From positions 1-64,000 of the forward strand of contig NZ_JACVOO010000001.1 of assembly GCF_018882405.1 (NCBI RefSeq): 64,000 nt of DNA. The letters are read 5' to 3'. The position numbers and the translations under genes are program-made. How positions within the stretch are numbered: position 1 is the stretch's first letter; every line of letters starts with the position of its first letter. A model generated the notes under the pieces. That model was given only the letters and a program-made list of their open reading frames with translations, did no database searches and had not been told where the DNA came from. This DNA is from Polynucleobacter sp. 31A-FELB. GTDB taxonomy: Bacteria > Pseudomonadota > Gammaproteobacteria > Burkholderiales > Burkholderiaceae. Of this stretch, positions 1 through 6,865 are shown in pieces.

Positions 1-240
1 AAGCAAAGCATGAGTCGGCGCGGAAACTGCCATGACAACGCTGTAGTCGAGAGCTTTTTCCAACTACTCAAGCGGGAGCGGATCAAACGTAAAACCTATG
101 CCAGCAGAGCAAAAGCAAGAGAAGATATCTTTGATTACATCGAAATGTTTTACAACCCGGTTAGACGCCATAGTTACAACAATGGGCTTTCTCCGGTAAG
201 ATTTGAACAGCAGTACCAAGCGAGGTTGGCAAGTGTCTAG
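1..240 (+). mobile_element. IS3-family transposase (OrfB), C-terminal fragment
   Basis: This is the 3' end of an integrase-core transposase. The frame is open from base 1, so the gene runs off the left edge. The visible part has the IS3 OrfB signature SMSRRGNCHDNAVVESFF, the Asp-Asn-Ala segment before the last catalytic Glu of the DDE triad, followed by LKRERI, the conserved DYIEMFYNPVRRHS and a terminal LSPVRFEQQY block. The stop is TAG at 238-240. About 18 bases later the sequence GCGATTCA (251-258) looks like the outer end of the right inverted repeat, because IS3 elements end in CA. The left half lies outside the window, so intactness cannot be judged. Confidence 0.9.
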
Positions 241-258
241 GATATTGGTAGCGATTCA
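241..258. repeat. Probable right terminal inverted repeat of the IS3-family element
   Basis: The 18 bases after the transposase stop end in GCGATTCA. Read on the other strand they begin TGAATCGC, which fits the TG...CA ends usual in this family. The left terminal repeat is outside the window, so the pairing cannot be checked. The TGA formed here serves as the stop codon of the leftward gene that abuts it. Confidence 0.4.
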
Positions 259-1044
259 AGTATAGGCGCCGTAGGTATAAGATCCATCTGCATTAGGTGT
301 GGCGGTATTAAGGTTAACAGTGGTGGTTGAAGATACTGTAGTGTTGGTCTGACTTGTGTTCGTTGTCGAATAGTTGGTTGATTGGGAGCTCGTTTGGGAC
401 CATGCGTAAGAAATCGCTGCTGACTCCGATGCAGATGCACTAGTGCTATCACCTGGCACACCACCAGTAACTGAGGTGGCGCAAGTTTCACTTAATGCAA
501 CGGTTTGTCCTTCTGCATTCGTGGTGGTGTTAGTAATGCCATTCGTGACTGATTCGGAAATAGTCGCACCCTCGCTATAAGTCAATGATTGGCTTTGAGT
601 AGAACCCGGAATAAATATAAATTGAAGTGAGGAAGCGGCCACCTCAGTAGGGTTATTAGATGTTTGGGTTGCAGTGCTGAGATTAACGTTATAACTTCCA
701 GCGGGTACTGGAACTGTCGTTATTGTCATTGTGGATGTGACGGGGAAATTGGTATCTATAGTTCCACTACCATTGCGCCCGTAAATACCATTCTCGAGAT
801 TAAAGCCAGGGTTCACGCTCGATGGATCATTAAATAAATTTTGCATGGCCTGAACATTTGATGCGGTCTGTACTGTTTCCGTCGCCATCGCCCCGAGTGG
901 AACCTGGTTATAGAGTTGGGAGGCATCAACATATCCGTAAGAATAATTTATTGTGCCCTGCCCACCCAACGCCGAAGAATTCAAATACAAAATTTGCCCT
1001 AACAACCCAAAGGATGCTGCTGCGCCAATATTTAAAGTGCCCAT
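256..1044 (-). pseudogene. Ser/Thr-rich protein, probably truncated at its C-terminus by the IS
   Basis: The reading frame has 262 residues and no family I can name with certainty. The start is supported by AAGGAAA about nine bases upstream. There is no Sec-type signal peptide; the N-terminus is MGTLNIGAAASFGLLGQ. From about residue 95 it becomes strongly Ser/Thr/Asn-rich with alternating polar and hydrophobic residues, typical of long beta strands. The segment around residues 160-245 (SESVTN, TEG-like AEGQTV, SVTGGVP, SYAWSQTSSQS) recalls ETX/MTX2 aerolysin-type pore-forming proteins, but that is only a resemblance. The stop TGA is formed by the inferred IS terminal bases, so the original C-terminus is probably lost. 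The gene lies 63 bases downstream of the TPR gene on the same strand and may be cotranscribed with it. Confidence 0.5.
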
Positions 1045-1107
1045 ATTGATAATTTCCTTAAAGAATTAAAAACGATTTTTAAAATAAAAGAATGAAAAAA
1101 ATACAAC

Positions 1108-3345
1108 TCACGTCATAGAAAGCAGGTCTTCCCTAACATTCGTAAATACACTACCCCAGTCATCTGGAATATTCTGTCTATACAGCTTTACTGTTGAGTA
1201 CCACGGACTATCATTTCGGCCTAATAGCCAGCGCCAGTCAGGCATATAAGAAAGTATTAACCAAGTTTCTTTTCCTAACGAGCAACTCAAATGAGGAACG
1301 CTGGTGCAGGTGCTGATCACCAAGTCTACACACTGAATTAAATCTGCTGTATCACTAAAATGATTTAGTGCATCTCCAAAAAATTGAATTTGAGGATTTG
1401 CCGCCAAGATTTCTTTATCTGCTTTTTTAATTTCTTTTTGAAGGCAAATATACTCAAAACCTTTTTTCGGTAAAACTTCCAATAATTGTGCAAGAGTAAT
1501 ACTTCGAGCATGGTCTTTATTAAAATTAGAGACACTACTCCATACAAGACCTATGCGGGGCATACTTTTTTTACCTAATTTAGCTTGCCACCCTTTACTC
1601 CTCCAATGATTTCCGATAAATACTTGCGGTATTGGCGGGATGCTGTGAATTTCTGTTTTAAAAGCAAGCGGTAGTGATAGCAAGGGACATTGATAATCAA
1701 ACGCAGGAAGCGCATCACCCTTAGCTACAACCCGACAAACCCCCTCAATATTTTTAAGCAAATTTACTAGAGGAGGCTGAACTTCTAAAATGACCGTGGC
1801 TCCAAGCTGGGCAGCCAGTGGAACGTAGCGACAAAACTGAATTGTGTCGCCTAAGCCTTGCTCAGCGTAAATTAAGATCGTCTTATCTTTCAAAGACTCC
1901 ACGCCAAGCCACAGCGGTTTTTGAAAATACCTCTTATATTTAAAGGATTGGAGAGTTTTATTTTTCCAGCGCCATTCATAGCCTTGCCAACCATCCTTAA
2001 AATCACCTACTAATAAATTCAATAAAGATAAATTCCAATGCCCTTCAGCGTAATTTGGATTGATATCAATGGATTTATTAAAACTAGCACGAGCTTCATT
2101 TAAACGGCCAAGATTTTGTAGTGTGTTACCACGATTAGAGTAGGCCTGAGCGTAATCCGGCTTAATTTCGATGGCTTGATCGTAGTTATTCAGCGCCTCC
2201 TCTAAACGCCCTAGCTCTTGTAGGGCATTACCGCGGTTAGAGTAAGCCTCGGCATAATTTGTATTAATAATAATCGCTTGGTCGTAGCTGTCAACAGCCC
2301 CATCATAACGTCCAAGATTCGCCAAGGCATTACCGCGATTAGAGTAAGCTTCGGCGTAATTGGGATTAATGCTGATGGCTTTGTTGAAGCTGACAAGTGC
2401 TTCTTCAAAGCGCTCTAGCTCCATGTAGGCATTGCCGCGATTAGAGTAAGCTTCGGCGTAATTTGGATTAATGCTGATGGCTCTATCGTAACTGACCAGG
2501 GCCTCTTCATAACATTTAAGATGTTGTAAAACATTACCATGATTAGAGTAAGCTTCAGCGTAATTCGGATAAATTCTAATCGCTTGATTAAAACTAGATA
2601 GGGCCTCTTCGTAACACCTCAAATCCATGAAAACATTGCCGCGATTAGAGTAAGCTTCGGCATAATTTGGATTAATGCTGATGGCTTTGTTGAAACTTGC
2701 GAGTGCTTGCTGTAATCGTCCAAGCTGTTGTAGGGCATTACCACGATTAGAGTAAGCTTCGGCGTAATTTGGATTAATGCTAATAGCTTTTTCGTAACTG
2801 ACTAGAGCCTCTTCTGAACGCTTTAGCTCTTTTAATGCGTTGCCGCAATTGGAGTGGGCTTCAGCATAGTCTGGCTTAAGGCGAATCGCTTTATCGTAAC
2901 TGGCAACAGCCTCATCATAACGCTTAAGATCTGCCAATACATTACCTCGATTTGAGAAAGCTTCTGCAAAGTCGGGCTTGAGTTGTATAGCCCTATCGTA
3001 ACTAGCTAGGGCCTCTTTTATCTGCCCTAGTTCTTTTAGTGCATTACCGCGGTTAGAGTAAGCAGGAGCGTAACTTGGATTAATTTGTAATGCTTTATTC
3101 AAAAACTCAACGGCTTTTACATACTGATTCGTCTGATTAAACAAAGCGCCCATAAGTTGCAAGGCATCAAAATAATTTGGCTGCATGACTATTACTCGCT
3201 CATAGATGGCCTGCGCTTCTGTGAACTTATATTGCTGATGCAACGCAAATCCCCGACTAAGTAACAAGGTCACGTGATTTTGTAAATGCGCTTCCCCGCC
3301 CAACTTCGAGGATTTACTTTGTAGGAGATTGGGTGGATGGGTCAT
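1108..3345 (-). CDS. TPR-repeat protein with glycosyltransferase-like C-terminal domain
   Basis: The protein has 745 residues. About twelve near-perfect 34-residue tetratricopeptide repeats (roughly residues 24-432) carry the recurring core YAEAYSNRGN...EEAL.SYD.AI.I.PN, and a degenerate thirteenth follows. From about residue 470 the sequence changes to the domain often found behind bacterial TPRs and resembling GT9/GT41 glycosyltransferases: KTILIYAEQGLGDTIQFCRY, then IGLVWSS, and a C-terminal DLIQCVDLVISTCTSVPHL block. The probable role is protein or polysaccharide glycosylation; donor and acceptor are unknown. The Ser/Thr-rich gene directly downstream is an obvious candidate acceptor, but this is inference. 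The TPR DNA repeats are nearly identical, so copy number may vary between strains. Confidence 0.8.
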   Translation of the reverse strand: MTHPPNLLQSKSSKLGGEAHLQNHVTLLLSRGFALHQQYKFTEAQAIYERVIVMQPNYFDALQLMGALFNQTNQYVKAVEFLNKALQINPSYAPAYSNRGNALKELGQIKEALASYDRAIQLKPDFAEAFSNRGNVLADLKRYDEAVASYDKAIRLKPDYAEAHSNCGNALKELKRSEEALVSYEKAISINPNYAEAYSNRGNALQQLGRLQQALASFNKAISINPNYAEAYSNRGNVFMDLRCYEEALSSFNQAIRIYPNYAEAYSNHGNVLQHLKCYEEALVSYDRAISINPNYAEAYSNRGNAYMELERFEEALVSFNKAISINPNYAEAYSNRGNALANLGRYDGAVDSYDQAIIINTNYAEAYSNRGNALQELGRLEEALNNYDQAIEIKPDYAQAYSNRGNTLQNLGRLNEARASFNKSIDINPNYAEGHWNLSLLNLLVGDFKDGWQGYEWRWKNKTLQSFKYKRYFQKPLWLGVESLKDKTILIYAEQGLGDTIQFCRYVPLAAQLGATVILEVQPPLVNLLKNIEGVCRVVAKGDALPAFDYQCPLLSLPLAFKTEIHSIPPIPQVFIGNHWRSKGWQAKLGKKSMPRIGLVWSSVSNFNKDHARSITLAQLLEVLPKKGFEYICLQKEIKKADKEILAANPQIQFFGDALNHFSDTADLIQCVDLVISTCTSVPHLSCSLGKETWLILSYMPDWRWLLGRNDSPWYSTVKLYRQNIPDDWGSVFTNVREDLLSMT
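1990..3300 (-). repeat. Tandem 102-bp TPR-coding DNA repeats
   Basis: The TPR section is built of 34-codon units whose DNA is highly similar. The phrase TTAGAGTAAGCTTCGGCGTA recurs unchanged or nearly so in several units (for example near 2340, 2440 and 2750). Such repeats favour slippage or unequal recombination. They are protein-coding, with no spacers, so this is not a CRISPR array. Confidence 0.75.
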
Positions 3346-3374
3346 AGCTCGACCTTAGCGTATCTCATCAACCA

Positions 3375-3548
3375 TCACGAAGAATATATTTGACTTATCT
3401 GCACTTCCAGAAGAGGATAAGGATGATTCCTGCCAAAACTCAGAAATGCAGATGTAGCAAGAAGGACTGCTACCGTTTTAAGCTGATCACGCCATATATT
3501 GCTTAATATAATCTCAGTATCACCAATAGATGTATCGGTATTTGTCAT
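3375..3548 (-). CDS. Possible small protein of 57 residues
   Basis: An ATG at 3546-3548 opens a frame that ends with TGA at 3375-3377. The product begins MTNTDTSIGDTEIILSN, has a hydrophobic stretch VAVLLATSAFLSF in the middle and ends QISQIYSS. I recognise no family. There is no clear Shine-Dalgarno sequence. In its favour, it lies on the same strand as the TPR gene, 29 bases upstream of that start codon, and the direct-repeat operator-like site at 3615-3632 is about 65 bases before its start. It could also be leader sequence of the TPR gene. Confidence 0.3.
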   Translation of the reverse strand: MTNTDTSIGDTEIILSNIWRDQLKTVAVLLATSAFLSFGRNHPYPLLEVQISQIYSS

Positions 3549-3614
3549 AATTTTTTACTTTTATGTTACTAGCCACTAAATTGAACTTATTCTTTCATAA
3601 GATTGCTTATTTAT

Positions 3615-3632
3615 TTGTCACAATTTGTAACA
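3615..3632. promoter_or_regulatory. Direct-repeat site, likely OmpR-family operator (copy 2)
   Basis: TTGTCACA at 3615-3622 and TTGTAACA at 3625-3632 form a direct repeat with exactly 10-bp spacing, the arrangement bound by OmpR-family winged-helix regulators. It differs by one base from the site at 5826-5843 upstream of the response-regulator gene. It lies about 67 bases upstream of the possible small ORF and about 270 upstream of the TPR start. Confidence 0.55.
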
Positions 3633-3716
3633 AACATTATTCCCAGCTAACAACTTAAAAAGGTGGCTGTAATAAAGTAGATTTTGATTATTCTTCGAAA
3701 TTATGATCAAAATTAC

Positions 3717-5012
3717 TTATTTTTTAAATCGCAACACCACTTTCCTGGTGCCTTCATCATCTATCTGGATAGCGAGCTCGGCCGAATGAACATCAGAGAG
3801 TCGGCGGATAATCGCGGTACCCAGACCGCTTTGACCTGAGCTACCAACCCATTGCAAGGCCTGAAATAAGGCAGAATTCGCTACAAGACTGTCACCTTGA
3901 CTCGTAACAGATAGCCATACCCCACTACCATCTGATCCTGTTTCAACCAATATTGCCCCCTTACCATGTCGAAGGGCGTTATCAATGATGTTGTAAAGTA
4001 TTCGGGTGAGAGCAATTGGCTTAAAGTGAGTTAGCTTTGTTTTTTGAATACTTAGAGTAATCGGTGCCTCAGCCCGAGCATACTTCGCAACAACTTCACT
4101 GATTAGCCTGCTAATGTCTCCCTCAATAAAAGGCTCTGATTTTTCAGCATCCAGTCTAGACAACTCTAAAAACTGATCCAGAATCATACGCATTTCCTCG
4201 ATATCTTCCCGGAGACCCGCAGCAAGATGTGTATGACAAATTTCAGGAAACTCAATAGCAACACGCATCCGACTTAAAGGTGTTCGCATGTCATGCGCAA
4301 TACCCGCTAAGAAACGTTCACGCTCGGCCTGCATTTGGTAAATCTCATCTTGCATTTGCTTTAGCGCGATTGCGAGCTCGGAAACCTCTGGTGGGGCCTT
4401 GGGCACTGATTTCATCACATCAATATTTTCCCCTCTACCAAGTTTTCTTGCAGCATTGGATAGCTGGAGTAAAGGGCGTCCGAATCGATTTGATACAACC
4501 CAAGCAGCTATGATGGTCAGCATAAAAATTAACATTATTACTAAGAGCATCACCAACTGGGTTTGTAAGCGTATGTTAAATGGAATGCCTATCGAAAAAG
4601 GATTTTCCTCTCGTAAAAACTGAAGCCATAAAATTCGATCCGGAATTTTGCTGTAACCAAGTTGTACGCGATCACCCCAAACTGAGCGAAGTTTGGACTC
4701 AATTACACCGAGTGCGGGATACGGCGGAGAGGGTACTAAGTTCGGTGGTGAACCAGGAATGACCATGATGTAGTCTTTTGAAACCCAGCGATCCTTTAGT
4801 ACGCCCAGTCGATTTTGCTCGTGTGAGGATCGCTGCCGCTCCACGGCATCCGCTAAGCCCATAAAAACTGTCGTCAGACTACTGGCGGTGGGATGAACAA
4901 TGAACACGTAATAAGACACTAATATTGCTGCCTGATTAAATGTAATCAGCAGCAGAAACCAAAACCAAATTTTCTGAAATAAGCCAACAGGCCTATGCGC
5001 AAAAATACTCAT
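3717..5012 (-). CDS. Sensor histidine kinase, EnvZ-like
   Basis: This is an inner-membrane sensor kinase of 431 residues. Transmembrane helix 1 is about residues 14-38 and helix 2 about 151-173, with a roughly 110-residue periplasmic domain between them. A HAMP linker follows (about 174-225). The H box is LAGIAHDMRTPLSR with the phospho-accepting His240. The N box is NIIDNALRHG (Asn341/Asn345) and the G2 box GLGTA is at about 396-400. The usual DxGxG G1 box is absent: around residues 369-375 the sequence is VTSQGDS. The gene overlaps the upstream response regulator by 4 bases, so the two are translationally coupled. The signal sensed is unknown. Confidence 0.9.
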   Translation of the reverse strand: MSIFAHRPVGLFQKIWFWFLLLITFNQAAILVSYYVFIVHPTASSLTTVFMGLADAVERQRSSHEQNRLGVLKDRWVSKDYIMVIPGSPPNLVPSPPYPALGVIESKLRSVWGDRVQLGYSKIPDRILWLQFLREENPFSIGIPFNIRLQTQLVMLLVIMLIFMLTIIAAWVVSNRFGRPLLQLSNAARKLGRGENIDVMKSVPKAPPEVSELAIALKQMQDEIYQMQAERERFLAGIAHDMRTPLSRMRVAIEFPEICHTHLAAGLREDIEEMRMILDQFLELSRLDAEKSEPFIEGDISRLISEVVAKYARAEAPITLSIQKTKLTHFKPIALTRILYNIIDNALRHGKGAILVETGSDGSGVWLSVTSQGDSLVANSALFQALQWVGSSGQSGLGTAIIRRLSDVHSAELAIQIDDEGTRKVVLRFKK

Positions 5013-5737
5013 GCGCCCTTCTCCGTACTCACATCAGCAACAAATATATACCCCACCCCACGTAGTGTACGTATCATCCCACCTAGCGTTTCGCGGTCAT
5101 CCAATCGTTTGCGAAGTCTGAATACCAACATATCAATTCCACGCTGATCTGGATGATGCTCCTTCGATGTCATGCGGGCCACTAACTGGTCACGCGAGAT
5201 GGGCTTGCCTACCTCTGAGATTAGTAGACGCAGCAGAGCGAATTCTGCACCAGAAATATGTATATCTTCTCCATTTTTAGCTAAGGATTGTTTTTTTAAA
5301 TCCAATACAAATCTTCCGAATTTATAAACTATCGACTCTGTTTCAAATAGAGAAAAGCCGGCAATACTTTGCCGTCTCAATACCGCACGTATACGCGCAA
5401 CTAATTCACGGGGATTAAAAGGCTTTGTAAGATAATCATCGGCCCCAATTTCCAGCCCATAAATTCGATCTGAATCATCGCCACGAGCAGTCAACATAAT
5501 GATAGGGGTAACAATTCCTGTATGGCGTAACTTACGGCAAATGGTAAGGCCATTTGCACCTGGTAAATTGATATCCAGAATAATTAAATGTGGATCTTTC
5601 TCATAAATAATTAGAAATGCCTCTTCACTATCGCCTGTAACACTCACATTAAAACCTTCTTGAGTGAGATAGGATGAAATCAAAGACCGCAAACGCTCAT
5701 CATCATCAATAACTAATATTTGACATTGCGCGCTCAC
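5009..5737 (-). CDS. Two-component response regulator, OmpR family
   Basis: The 242-residue protein has an N-terminal receiver domain with the acidic pair in VIDDDE, phospho-acceptor Asp55 (LIILDINLPG) and Lys105 (DYLTKPF). A C-terminal winged-helix DNA-binding domain follows, recognisable from SGAEFALLRLL and the terminal TLRGVGYIF motif. It is the partner of the histidine kinase whose start codon overlaps its stop. The direct repeat at 5826-5843, about 90 bases upstream of the start, fits autoregulation. Target genes are not known; the related site at 3615-3632 points to the TPR unit. Confidence 0.93.
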   Translation of the reverse strand: MSAQCQILVIDDDERLRSLISSYLTQEGFNVSVTGDSEEAFLIIYEKDPHLIILDINLPGANGLTICRKLRHTGIVTPIIMLTARGDDSDRIYGLEIGADDYLTKPFNPRELVARIRAVLRRQSIAGFSLFETESIVYKFGRFVLDLKKQSLAKNGEDIHISGAEFALLRLLISEVGKPISRDQLVARMTSKEHHPDQRGIDMLVFRLRKRLDDRETLGGMIRTLRGVGYIFVADVSTEKGA

Positions 5738-5825
5738 AGATTATTTAATCCGATACTATGGTGGGATTGAAAAAAAAGAATGTTCATCAAATCTAAATTG
5801 ATGGATGTGGTAAGTCTAGTACTTC

Positions 5826-5843
5826 TTGTAACAATTTGTAACA
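5826..5843. promoter_or_regulatory. Direct-repeat site, likely OmpR-family operator (copy 1)
   Basis: TTGTAACA occurs at 5826-5833 and again at 5836-5843, a perfect direct repeat with 10-bp period. On the regulator's coding strand it reads as tandem TGTTACAA. Spacing and sequence fit the tandem half-sites of OmpR-type regulators. Position upstream of the response-regulator gene suggests autoregulation. Confidence 0.6.
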
Positions 5844-6017
5844 GCAGTGAAAATAGCCTAAAGTCATTTTTACAAACGTGGTCTTACGCACTTAAACCAC
5901 CGCACATATTAATTGCTAAAGAAAGCGCATAAATAATACGTCGACAAGTAAGGCTATAAGAAAAGGTTGCTTACTAGTATTTTGCCCCAAGCTACTTCCA
6001 GACACTAAATAGCTGTC

Positions 6018-6209
6018 TTAGATTGACTTTGTTTGCGTTAAATAGTGCCCAAACTGTTCAGTTAATGCGTGAGCCCCTGATTCGAGCCCAGGTCGAGGGA
6101 CCAAGTACGTAAAAGGCCCAGAGAAATCTAGACCTTCTTGCTTATTGATGTAGCTTAATCCAGCCTCACAGGCAGATAGCGGCGATGAGACCAACAGACA
6201 GAAAATCCT
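6018..6209 (-). pseudogene. Remnant of a regulator C-terminus, possibly LysR-type
   Basis: A 63-residue open stretch ends at TAA (6018-6020) and is preceded in frame by stop codons (for example at 6210-6212). The sequence LSACEAGLSYINKQ...GPFTYLVPRPGLESG followed by LTEQFGHYL resembles the last strands and helix of a LysR-family effector domain, where a Y.LV.P stretch is followed by an amphipathic helix ending in WL or YL. No start, DNA-binding domain or upstream part is present, so it is read as a decayed gene. The family call is tentative. Confidence 0.35.
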
Positions 6210-6417
6210 TTACTCAGGAGTGAGCTAGAGGTAATTAATCAGACAATCACCATACGTAAGCTATCTATGTGTACAGGTTGTTTCAAAGTGAAGGATAGTT
6301 TTTTGAAGCAATAACAAACTTCGATAGATTAAAGTGAGGTTAACGCCAGGAAGTTAAGAATTGAGAGATATTGAGCGCTAAAAGTGCCAGTCTTTTTTGG
6401 TCCATTAGATGGTCCAG

Positions 6418-6452
6418 ATATAAATCAAGGGCTATAAGCCCTTGATTTATAT
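6418..6452. terminator. Perfect 16-bp hairpin downstream of the tRNA cluster
   Basis: ATATAAATCAAGGGCT (6418-6433) and its exact reverse complement (6437-6452) flank a 3-base loop. It lies 7 bases beyond the 3' end of tRNA-Asp and probably terminates the leftward tRNA transcript. The U-rich part is inside the stem rather than after it, so efficiency is uncertain. Confidence 0.6.
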
Positions 6453-6459
6453 ACTAACT

Positions 6460-6536
6460 TGGCGGAGCGGACGGGACTCGAACCCGCGACCCTCGGCGTG
6501 ACAGGCCGATATTCTAACCAACTGAACTACCGCTCC
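6460..6536 (-). tRNA. tRNA-Asp (GTC)
   Basis: The 77-base cloverleaf on the minus strand starts GGAGCGG and ends CCGCTCC-G-CCA with an encoded CCA. The anticodon loop CTGTCAC gives GTC (Asp). The T arm holds GGTTCGAGTCC. It is the last gene of the Ala-Glu-Asp cluster and borders the accessory region on its 3' side. Confidence 0.95.
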
Positions 6537-6592
6537 AAGTACATCGCATGCTACTTGTGTCACTTCTTACTACTCACAACTAGCCAAAAATT

Positions 6593-6668
6593 TGGCGTCC
6601 CCAGGGGGATTCGAACCCCCGTACTCACCGTGAAAGGGTGATGTCCTAGGCCTCTAGACGATGGGGAC
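6593..6668 (-). tRNA. tRNA-Glu (TTC)
   Basis: The minus-strand gene begins GTCCCCATCGTCTAGAGG, characteristic of bacterial tRNA-Glu, and ends GGGGAC-G-CCA with CCA encoded. The anticodon loop CTTTCAC gives TTC. It lies between tRNA-Ala and tRNA-Asp and is probably processed from one transcript with them. The downstream neighbour of the cluster's upstream gene gltX is thus its own substrate tRNA. Confidence 0.95.
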
Positions 6669-6708
6669 CTGGACTACTGCTAAAACTAATGCTGCTATTT
6701 TAAATGCT

Positions 6709-6784
<76 letters not shown>

Positions 6785-6798
6785 GTAATCTCGCTAAA

Positions 6799-6826
6799 AA
6801 TCTACAAGACACTCAAAACAATCCAA
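6799..6826 (-). promoter_or_regulatory. Possible sigma-70 promoter of the tRNA cluster
   Basis: On the minus strand TTGGAT (6826-6821) and TAGATT (6804-6799) are separated by 16 bases. The expected start of transcription is a few bases before tRNA-Ala at 6784. The match is moderate. Confidence 0.4.
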
Positions 6827-6865
6827 GATTTTATCCTATTTTTGTAGGAGGACGCAAATTCTGCC

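Larger units (their letters stand above)
3346..3716. other. Intergenic region between histidine kinase and TPR gene
   Basis: These 371 bases are AT-rich. They contain the possible 57-residue ORF (3375-3548) and one direct-repeat regulator site (3615-3632). I see no tRNA, terminator or further coding signal. Confidence 0.6.
5738..6459. other. Gene-poor region between response regulator and tRNA cluster
   Basis: About 720 bases without an intact gene. They hold the direct-repeat site (5826-5843), a broken regulator remnant on the minus strand (6018-6209) and a 16-bp hairpin (6418-6452). A short direct repeat TGGTCCA occurs twice near 6398-6416. The rest shows no coding signal I can support. 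Confidence 0.6.

Noticed and set aside
237-491. Minus-strand ORF of 84 residues inside the Ser/Thr-rich gene
   Set aside because: It is an out-of-frame shadow, and its codons mirror the repetitive host gene.
858-1049. Plus-strand ORF of 63 residues opposite the Ser/Thr-rich gene
   Set aside because: It is antisense to a better-supported gene and lacks a ribosome site.
1990-3300. CRISPR-like or satellite repeat array
   Set aside because: The repeats are in frame, code for TPR units and have no unique spacers.
6459-6641. Plus-strand ORF of 60 residues (MAERTGLEPATLG...)
   Set aside because: It is the antisense of tRNA-Asp and the following spacer and tRNA-Glu; this peptide is a classic false ORF over these tRNAs.
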